The position numbers and the translations under genes were made by a program. Of a stretch of 7,285 bases of DNA, positions 1-4,412 are shown one piece after another. The DNA is from Planctomycetia bacterium (lineage in GTDB: Bacteria > Planctomycetota > Planctomycetia > Pirellulales > UBA1268), in the NCBI GenBank assembly GCA_009923125.1, contig RFUD01000113.1:1-7285 (forward strand), given 5' to 3'. The notes below the pieces were generated by a model. It was given only the letters and a program-made list of their open reading frames with translations, had not been told where the DNA came from and made no database searches. Positions within the stretch are counted from its first letter, which is position 1. The number at the start of each line of letters is the position of its first letter.

Positions 1-23
1 GCCGGGGCCATGGATGGCCCGGC
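1..23 (-). terminator. GC-rich hairpin just past the stop of the repeat-domain gene; possible terminator stem
   Basis: Bases 1-11 and 14-23 are inverted repeats: 1-6 pair with 18-23 and 8-10 pair with 15-17, with G7 bulged and a TGGA loop. This gives about nine mostly G-C pairs starting five bases after the stop codon of the minus-strand gene (stop 30-28). The placement suits a transcription terminator or a 3'-end stabilising stem for that gene. The T-run expected of an intrinsic terminator would lie before base 1 and cannot be seen. In DNA this GC-rich such a stem could also arise by chance. Confidence 0.35.
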
Positions 24-27
24 TGCG

Positions 28-1662
28 CTATTCTTTGAACTCTTCGTCCACGCTCTGCTGGCCGTACAGCGGGAGGTGGCGGTAGTAGACTTCGAGGATC
101 ATCGTCGCCATCGACGTCGTGTAGAGGCGGCCGCCTTTCTCGGGGCCATGCCCCTTGTCGAACTCCTCGAACCAGCTGCCCACCGCATGGCCCTTCGTCT
201 GCTGCGTCTTCAGCAGCATGTCACGCATCTTCGTGTTCCAGGCCACCCACATGTCGCCTTCCATGTGGTGGAGAATCTGGGTGGCGTAGTAGTTGAAATA
301 GAGATCCTTGCTCGGTCCGGCCTTGGCCAGACGGGCCACGCCACGCTGCAGGGCCGGATGGTCCTTCTTCCAGCCCAGGTACATCCGGCAGAGCAGGCCC
401 ACGGCGGAAGTCCCGTAGCCGTTCCCGGGATCGGTATAGCCGTACATCGCGCCGTCGTCGGCCTGCACCCGGTTGAGGAACTCGACGGCCTTCTTGATCG
501 TGAGCGGGTTCACCTGGAGGAACGCCATGTGGCCGCTCTTGAGCGCCATCAGCTGCCAGCCCACGGCGGAGGTATCACCGGGCTGCTTCGGGGCATACCG
601 CCAGCCGCCGCCCACCGGGTCTTGGGCGGCCATGATGTAGTTGAGCGCCAGCTGAGCCGGACCCTGCAGCCGCTTGTCCTGCGTCATCGCGTAGGTTTCG
701 GAGAGGGCGATGCCGGCGAGCCCCTGGCAATACAGGTTGCCGGCCTTCTCGTAGGCCTTGCCTTGTCCCTTCACGGCCAGCCCCGCCAGGAACCCGACAC
801 CGGCTTCGAACTGCTTCTTGTACGGCCCTTCCTTGTGCGTGTAGCCACGGCCGAGCATCGGCAGGAGCGCCATCGCCGTGGCACCGCCGCGGTCGTCGAG
901 TTTTCCCGGGTGGGAACAGTTGCCGTTGCAACTCGGGCATTTCGTGAAATCGAAACTCCAGCTCCCGTCGGGCAGCTGGTGATTGATGATCCACTTGATT
1001 CCCGCCTCGACCGCAGCCTCGCTCTGGGCATTGCCGCCGCCCGCCTGGACGAGCTTCGTGCGCATCTTCGGGTCGGTCCGGCCGCCGAGGCCGCCGGCCT
1101 GGCCGCCGATGGCGCCCACGCTCGCCAACAGGTCGGACGACGCGGCGGTCTCGGTGCTGAAGTCGGTGAACTCGACCGACACGGCCGCGGCGTCGATGTC
1201 GGCGGCGTCGCTGACCACCTGCACGTTCTCCACCACCGGGGCGTCGGGCAACACGACCTCGTTGGAGACGTCCTGGGGAACGTCCGGCTGCGGCTCGAGC
1301 GGCTGCTCCTCGAACTCCTCGAACTCCTCGACCACCTCGGGAGCGGTGGAGACGATGACGCGGGGCTTCTCCTCCTTGGGTGGCTCCTGGACGATGAGCG
1401 CCATCGAGAGCAGGATCACGATGTGCAGGAGCATGCTCACCGCCCACGCCGGTGCGGTCCGGAGGATCGCGGAGGCCGCCGACCCGCGCGGTGCTTCGGC
1501 TGCCGGGGGCGGTTCGGTGGCCGCCGGAGGCTTCGGCGGCGCCGGCGGCTTGACCGGTGCGGAAGGCTTGGCAGGCGAACCCGGCGCGGCAGCACTCGCC
1601 GGTGCTGGACCGCTCGGGGGGTGCGCCTTGCCCGCGGTTCCCGATTGGATGTGGCTGGCCAT
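28..1662 (-). CDS. Membrane-anchored prenyltransferase/squalene-oxidase-repeat protein, 544 aa
   Basis: Function unknown; probably an envelope protein. Seen in order: a Pro/Ala-rich N-terminus (residues about 15-60); one hydrophobic helix (about 72-92, containing SMLLHIVILLSMALI); an acidic, proline-containing stretch (about 94-140, with EEFEEFEEQPLEPQP); a linker; then helical repeats from about 215 to 530. Repeat signatures include HQLPDGSW (228-235, a good QxxxGxW 'QW' motif), QDPVGGGW (347-354) and VQADDGAMYGY (399-409, Trp lost). The fold expected is the alpha/alpha barrel of squalene-hopene cyclases and related proteins, but I see no DxDD cyclase acid motif, so cyclase activity is unlikely. 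A cluster CPSCNGNCSH (242-251) could bind metal. The Met at 1662 is preferred: the in-frame Met at 1758 would add 32 Arg-rich residues that do not resemble a leader and would start upstream of the candidate promoter. No good ribosome site is visible. Such repeat proteins are common and poorly characterised in planctomycetes (family knowledge). Confidence 0.85.
   Translation of the reverse strand: MASHIQSGTAGKAHPPSGPAPASAAAPGSPAKPSAPVKPPAPPKPPAATEPPPAAEAPRGSAASAILRTAPAWAVSMLLHIVILLSMALIVQEPPKEEKPRVIVSTAPEVVEEFEEFEEQPLEPQPDVPQDVSNEVVLPDAPVVENVQVVSDAADIDAAAVSVEFTDFSTETAASSDLLASVGAIGGQAGGLGGRTDPKMRTKLVQAGGGNAQSEAAVEAGIKWIINHQLPDGSWSFDFTKCPSCNGNCSHPGKLDDRGGATAMALLPMLGRGYTHKEGPYKKQFEAGVGFLAGLAVKGQGKAYEKAGNLYCQGLAGIALSETYAMTQDKRLQGPAQLALNYIMAAQDPVGGGWRYAPKQPGDTSAVGWQLMALKSGHMAFLQVNPLTIKKAVEFLNRVQADDGAMYGYTDPGNGYGTSAVGLLCRMYLGWKKDHPALQRGVARLAKAGPSKDLYFNYYATQILHHMEGDMWVAWNTKMRDMLLKTQQTKGHAVGSWFEEFDKGHGPEKGGRLYTTSMATMILEVYYRHLPLYGQQSVDEEFKE
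1306..1332 (-). repeat. Three 9-base tandem units encoding the EEF-EEF-EEQ acidic stretch
   Basis: Two identical copies of CTCCTCGAA (plus-strand reading) at 1306-1314 and 1315-1323 are followed by a third differing in the last base (1324-1332). On the coding strand they give GAG GAG TTC units, producing the acidic EEFEEFEEQ stretch (residues about 112-120) about 20 residues after the membrane helix. Because the unit is three codons long, slippage would leave the frame intact. Confidence 0.7.
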
Positions 1663-1719
1663 GGTCTGTCGGCCTGCTTTGGGTGGATTCCCGGTTCGTC
1701 CCGACCGCCGTCCTCTCAA

Positions 1720-1747
1720 ATCGTATCGAGCGGCGGGGCGATCGCAA
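1720..1747 (-). promoter_or_regulatory. Candidate sigma70-type promoter for the repeat-domain gene
   Basis: On the minus strand TTGCGA (1747-1742; 4 of 6 to TTGACA) and TACGAT (1725-1720; 4 of 6 to TATAAT) are separated by 16 bases, in a locally AT-richer spot of the 209-base divergent region between this gene and rpmG. A transcript would start near 1713, about 50 bases before the ATG at 1662, which also argues against the upstream Met at 1758. The matches are partial and could be chance. Planctomycete promoter consensus is poorly known to me. Confidence 0.25.
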
Positions 1748-1871
1748 ACTGCCCCCAAAGTCCGGGCGTAGGGCGGCCCGCTGGCGGCGCGGCCGGAAGA
1801 AGATTACGATCCGCGACCCGGTCCGGTTTCGTTTTCCGCCCCGTTTCCGCCTGTTGGCGGCGAGAGTCCCG

Positions 1872-2036
1872 ATGGCAAAAGGTAAGAAAAAGCTCGAAGT
1901 CGTTCACCTCGTGTGCGAGGAAACCGGCGACATGAACTACACGCTCCGCCGCAAGACCGGTGGCGAGAAGCTCAAGGTGAAGAAGTATTCGCCTCGCCTC
2001 CGCAAGCACACGCTCCACAACGAGAAGCGGAAGTAG
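1872..2036 (+). CDS. rpmG: 50S ribosomal protein bL33, single-cysteine form, 54 aa
   Basis: bL33 is a small basic protein of the large ribosomal subunit near the E site. The 54-residue length is typical. Recognisable blocks are MAKGKKKLEV, CEETGDMNY (15-23) and KVKKYSPRLRKHTLHNEK (35-52), which align with the family pattern CTECGDRNY ... KKYCPR.RKHTLH. In zinc-binding L33 four cysteines form a ribbon. Here only Cys15 remains; Thr18 and Ser40 occupy cysteine positions, so this is a zinc-free or degenerate form. The ATG at 1872 is chosen because the family N-terminus starts there; the longer in-frame Met at 1557 would run through the divergent neighbour's coding region. Only a weak GAGAG (1862-1866) precedes it. 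The gene stands alone, divergent from the repeat-domain gene and tail-to-tail with the glycosyltransferase gene, not in a secE-nusG-type cluster within this window. Confidence 0.93.
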   Translation: MAKGKKKLEVVHLVCEETGDMNYTLRRKTGGEKLKVKKYSPRLRKHTLHNEKRK

Positions 2037-2039
2037 CGT

Positions 2040-3152
2040 TCAGCCCGCCTGGGCGAGCAGCCCCTCGACGTCGGCCGGGTGCACCCGCGCGACCCGGTGG
2101 GCTCGGCGGCGCAGCGAAGGCTCGACGACGGCGCCGGGCTCCGCGATCACGAGCCGGCATTCGGCACGCCGCGTGAAGCGGCTGCCGCCAGGCCGCGTGA
2201 CGATCTCGATCTCGCAGGGGCCGGTTGGGGCGGCGCGGGCAGTCTCGGGGATCATCCCGGCGAGAGCCCGCGCGAGCGGCCCGTCGTCCGCCGCGTCGGG
2301 GAGTCCCCAGCGGACGGCTTCGATCGGCCGCTCGACGATTCCGTGGCGACAGCGGGTGAGCCGGCCGCGGCGAAGAAAGTAGCCCACGTTCGGTCCGTCC
2401 CTCCAGCGCTTCGTGGCGGTCGGGTCGGTGGGATGCCAGACGTGGAGCGACCAGGTGTCATCGAGGATCGACTCGAGCTTCACGCCGGCGGCCCGCAGCC
2501 GCAGGCCGAGGTCGTCATCCTCCTGTCCCCAGCCCACGAACCGTTCGTCGAACCCGTTGACCCGCTCGAAGTCGGCCCGCCAGATCCCGCAATTGCCCCC
2601 GGCGAGCCGGGGCTTCGTGGGGTGCCGGAACGTCGAGTGCCACCATGCCTTGCGGTGCCGGCGCCGGAGCAGCCGGCGTTCCGACGCGGGCACGAGGGCG
2701 TCGAGGTCGGTCTCCGCGAGCGTCTCGGGCGAGAGCCCCGAGCTCGCTTCCTCGGGCAGCCTGGCGCAGTAGCCGAGCAGGGCGAGGCCGGGTCGACGAC
2801 GGGTGAGGTATGTCGCCACGTGGTCGCGCGGCAGGATGCAGTCGCCGTCGAGGAACAGGAGATACTCGCCGCGTGCGAGCCGGGCACCCCGATTGCGGAC
2901 CCGTGCGAGCCGGAAGCCGGCGTGCGGTTCGCTCGTGAACCGCACCGGCACCCGCGCCGTCGCCGAGAACTCCGCGACGACGGCGGCCGTCTCGTCGCGC
3001 GAGCCGTCGTCGGCCACGATCACCTCGATGCGGCCGTCCACGTGGGCCTGGGCGGCGATCGATTCGAGCACCAGCGCCAGATGCCGCGGCTTCTCGAACG
3101 TATTCACGATCAGCGAGCAGTCGGGGCGGCGGGTTTCCACGATGCGTGTCAT
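2040..3152 (-). CDS. Family 2 glycosyltransferase with C-terminal galactosyltransferase-type ED motif, 370 aa
   Basis: An inverting, nucleotide-sugar-dependent glycosyltransferase of the GT2/GT-A type, probably cytosolic at the inner membrane. Seen: the N-terminal strand DCSLIVNTFEKP (11-22); ADDGS (47-51), the nucleotide-binding acidic pair; LFLDGDCI (99-106), carrying the DxD-type metal site D102/D104; GGNCGI (185-190); and FDERFVGWGQEDDDLGLRL (201-219), the GWGxED signature of the glyco_transf_7C region that supplies the catalytic acid. HVWHP (237-241) follows. Residues about 290-370 have no motif I recognise. The Met at 3152 is chosen because its ATG overlaps the lpxK stop (ATGA) and a GAGG lies six bases upstream; the open frame extends to 4307 only as an antisense-like shadow of lpxK. 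Donor and acceptor sugars cannot be read from sequence; coupling to lpxK suggests an LPS or lipid A glycan (inference). Confidence 0.88.
   Translation of the reverse strand: MTRIVETRRPDCSLIVNTFEKPRHLALVLESIAAQAHVDGRIEVIVADDGSRDETAAVVAEFSATARVPVRFTSEPHAGFRLARVRNRGARLARGEYLLFLDGDCILPRDHVATYLTRRRPGLALLGYCARLPEEASSGLSPETLAETDLDALVPASERRLLRRRHRKAWWHSTFRHPTKPRLAGGNCGIWRADFERVNGFDERFVGWGQEDDDLGLRLRAAGVKLESILDDTWSLHVWHPTDPTATKRWRDGPNVGYFLRRGRLTRCRHGIVERPIEAVRWGLPDAADDGPLARALAGMIPETARAAPTGPCEIEIVTRPGGSRFTRRAECRLVIAEPGAVVEPSLRRRAHRVARVHPADVEGLLAQAG
3149..3152 (-). other. ATGA stop/start overlap coupling lpxK to the glycosyltransferase gene
   Basis: On the minus strand the four bases ATGA hold both the glycosyltransferase start (3152-3150) and the lpxK stop TGA (3151-3149). 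Overlaps of this type usually allow terminating ribosomes to reinitiate, so the two proteins are likely made from one mRNA in linked amounts. Confidence 0.85.
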
Positions 3153-4282
3153 GCGGTGCCTCGCCCGCTCGGAGGGGATTCCGCCCGCGCGATCGCGGCC
3201 CGGACCAGCCGCTCGAGGTCGGCCTCGCCCTGCACGATGCGCAGCGCGATCTCGACCGCGACGAGCGGCAGCCCGCCGAGCGTCTCGTGCGGCAGTTTCA
3301 CGAGATCCTTGAGCGTGGTGACGACGAACTCGGCCCGCGCCCTCACGGCCCGCGCGGCGAGATCGGCGACGTCGGCCGGAATGTACGCGTGGTGGTCGGG
3401 AAACACGTGGAAGTCGACGAGGTTCGCGCCGAGGCCGGTGAGCGTGCGGCGAAACGCATCCGGATTGCCGATGCCGCAGAACGCCGCCACGCGTCGGCCG
3501 CGCACCGCCGCCAGCGGCTGTTCCAGCCCCGCCGCGGAGCGCAGTCGATGCGGCTCGTGCACCGCTTCCGCCCACGCGGTCGGACCGGCCCTCCCGGCCG
3601 CCGCGGCGAGCGACCTTCGGATCGCTTGGCGGCGGTCCGCATCGACCGTGTCGGCGCGCGTGAGCACCACGGCGTGGGCGCGGCCAAGGCCCGCCACGGG
3701 CTCGCGGAGCAGCCCCCGGGGGAACATGCGGCCGCAGCCGAAGGGATCGGTGGCGTCGATCGCCACGACGTCGAGGTCCCGGGCGAGCCGCCGGTGCTGG
3801 AAGCCGTCGTCGAGCACCACGACCTCCGCGCCGGCGGCCACCGCCGTGGCGGTGGCCGCCACGCGGTCGCGGTCGGCGACGTGGGCGACGCCCGGCAGGA
3901 GGACCGCCAGTTCCGCCGCCTCGTCGCTCGTCCGGCCCCGCGCGGCGCCGTAGCCGCGGCTGACGATCGCCGGCGTTCGACCCGCCATCGCGCAGCAGCG
4001 CGCCATCCAGGCGACGAGCGGCGTCTTGCCCGTGCCCCCGAGCGTGAGATTGCCGATGGACAACACCGGCACCGCGGCGGCATGCACGGCGAACAGACCG
4101 GTGTCGTACGCCAGGTTCCGGGCTCGCACGAGGCCGGCGTAGGGGGCCGCCAACGTCGCCAGGGCGGCTCGGGCCAGGCCCGCCGCCGGACCGCGACGGG
4201 AGCCGTCCACGAGTTGGCGAAATGCATCGGCGGCGGGCAGCAACGACGGCATGGACTTCGCGAGCGCGTGTCGCCGCACCAT
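3149..4282 (-). CDS. lpxK: Tetraacyldisaccharide 4'-kinase (lipid A biosynthesis), 377 aa
   Basis: LpxK transfers the gamma-phosphate of ATP to the 4' position of the tetraacylated disaccharide-1-phosphate, giving lipid IVA at the cytoplasmic face of the inner membrane. Seen: an N-terminal amphipathic/hydrophobic helix (about 33-55) before VRARNLAYD; the P-loop SIGNLTLGGTGKTP (75-88, K86/T87); SRGYG (108-112); SDEA (119-122), whose Asp120 aligns with the family's catalytic Asp; LDDGFQH (157-163, Walker B-like); FPRGLLREP (187-195); AFCGIGNP (267-274); FPDHHAY (294-300), with the catalytic His; and TTLKDLVKL (322-330). All key residues are present and the length is slightly above the usual 330-350. 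The start could instead be Met11 (4252), since family similarity begins near residue 20 and neither ATG has a clear ribosome site. The stop overlaps the start of the downstream glycosyltransferase gene. Confidence 0.95.
   Translation of the reverse strand: MVRRHALAKSMPSLLPAADAFRQLVDGSRRGPAAGLARAALATLAAPYAGLVRARNLAYDTGLFAVHAAAVPVLSIGNLTLGGTGKTPLVAWMARCCAMAGRTPAIVSRGYGAARGRTSDEAAELAVLLPGVAHVADRDRVAATATAVAAGAEVVVLDDGFQHRRLARDLDVVAIDATDPFGCGRMFPRGLLREPVAGLGRAHAVVLTRADTVDADRRQAIRRSLAAAAGRAGPTAWAEAVHEPHRLRSAAGLEQPLAAVRGRRVAAFCGIGNPDAFRRTLTGLGANLVDFHVFPDHHAYIPADVADLAARAVRARAEFVVTTLKDLVKLPHETLGGLPLVAVEIALRIVQGEADLERLVRAAIARAESPPSGRGTA
3159..3162 (-). promoter_or_regulatory. Ribosome binding site of the glycosyltransferase gene
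   Basis: GAGG on the minus strand, inside the last codons of lpxK, lies six bases before the ATG at 3152. It supports this start over the longer open frame reaching 4307. Confidence 0.45.
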
Positions 4283-4337
4283 AGAAAGGGCTGCGGATGC
4301 CCGTCAACGCGGCGAACCGGAGGCACCCGACCGCCGA

Positions 4338-4343
4338 TATACT
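4338..4343 (+). promoter_or_regulatory. Candidate -10 box upstream of the DUF4175-like gene
   Basis: TATACT (5 of 6 to TATAAT) stands out in very GC-rich DNA, 69 bases before the ATG at 4413, in the 130-base region between the divergent lpxK and DUF4175-like genes. No TTGACA-like element is found 16-18 bases upstream, so the promoter may be activator-dependent or use another sigma factor, or the match may be chance. Confidence 0.3.
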
Positions 4344-4401
4344 GGAGGGGACGGTTTTTGGCCGCTCGCCGCCCCGTTCCGTTTCGGCTGCCGGCCCCCC
4401 T

Positions 4402-4405
4402 GGAG
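4402..4405 (+). promoter_or_regulatory. Ribosome binding site of the DUF4175-like gene
   Basis: GGAG lies seven bases before the ATG at 4413, an ordinary Shine-Dalgarno distance. It is the most conventional ribosome site in the window and fixes the start of the open-ended gene. Confidence 0.5.
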
Positions 4406-4412
4406 CCCCGTG

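Noticed and set aside
1782..1810. Possible rpmG promoter with TACGAT at 1805-1810
   Set aside because: The -10 match is 4 of 6 and the spaced -35 (TGGCGG) only 2 of 6, too weak to report as a site.
10..1935. 641-residue plus-strand open frame
   Set aside because: It is antisense to the repeat-domain gene and ends in a wrong frame of rpmG; the translation is His/Arg-rich with no domain.
2079..3953. 624-residue plus-strand open frame
   Set aside because: Antisense to the glycosyltransferase and lpxK genes, both of which show complete family motifs.
3153..4307. N-terminal extension of the glycosyltransferase frame up to 4307
   Set aside because: The added 385 residues are an Arg/Gly-rich out-of-frame reading of lpxK. 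The ATGA overlap and GAGG site fix the start at 3152.
4279..4307. Possible lpxK promoter with TTGACG at 4307-4302 on the minus strand
   Set aside because: The -35 is good, but every spaced -10 matches only 3 of 6 and would overlap the ATG at 4282. It would imply starting at Met11, which I cannot confirm.
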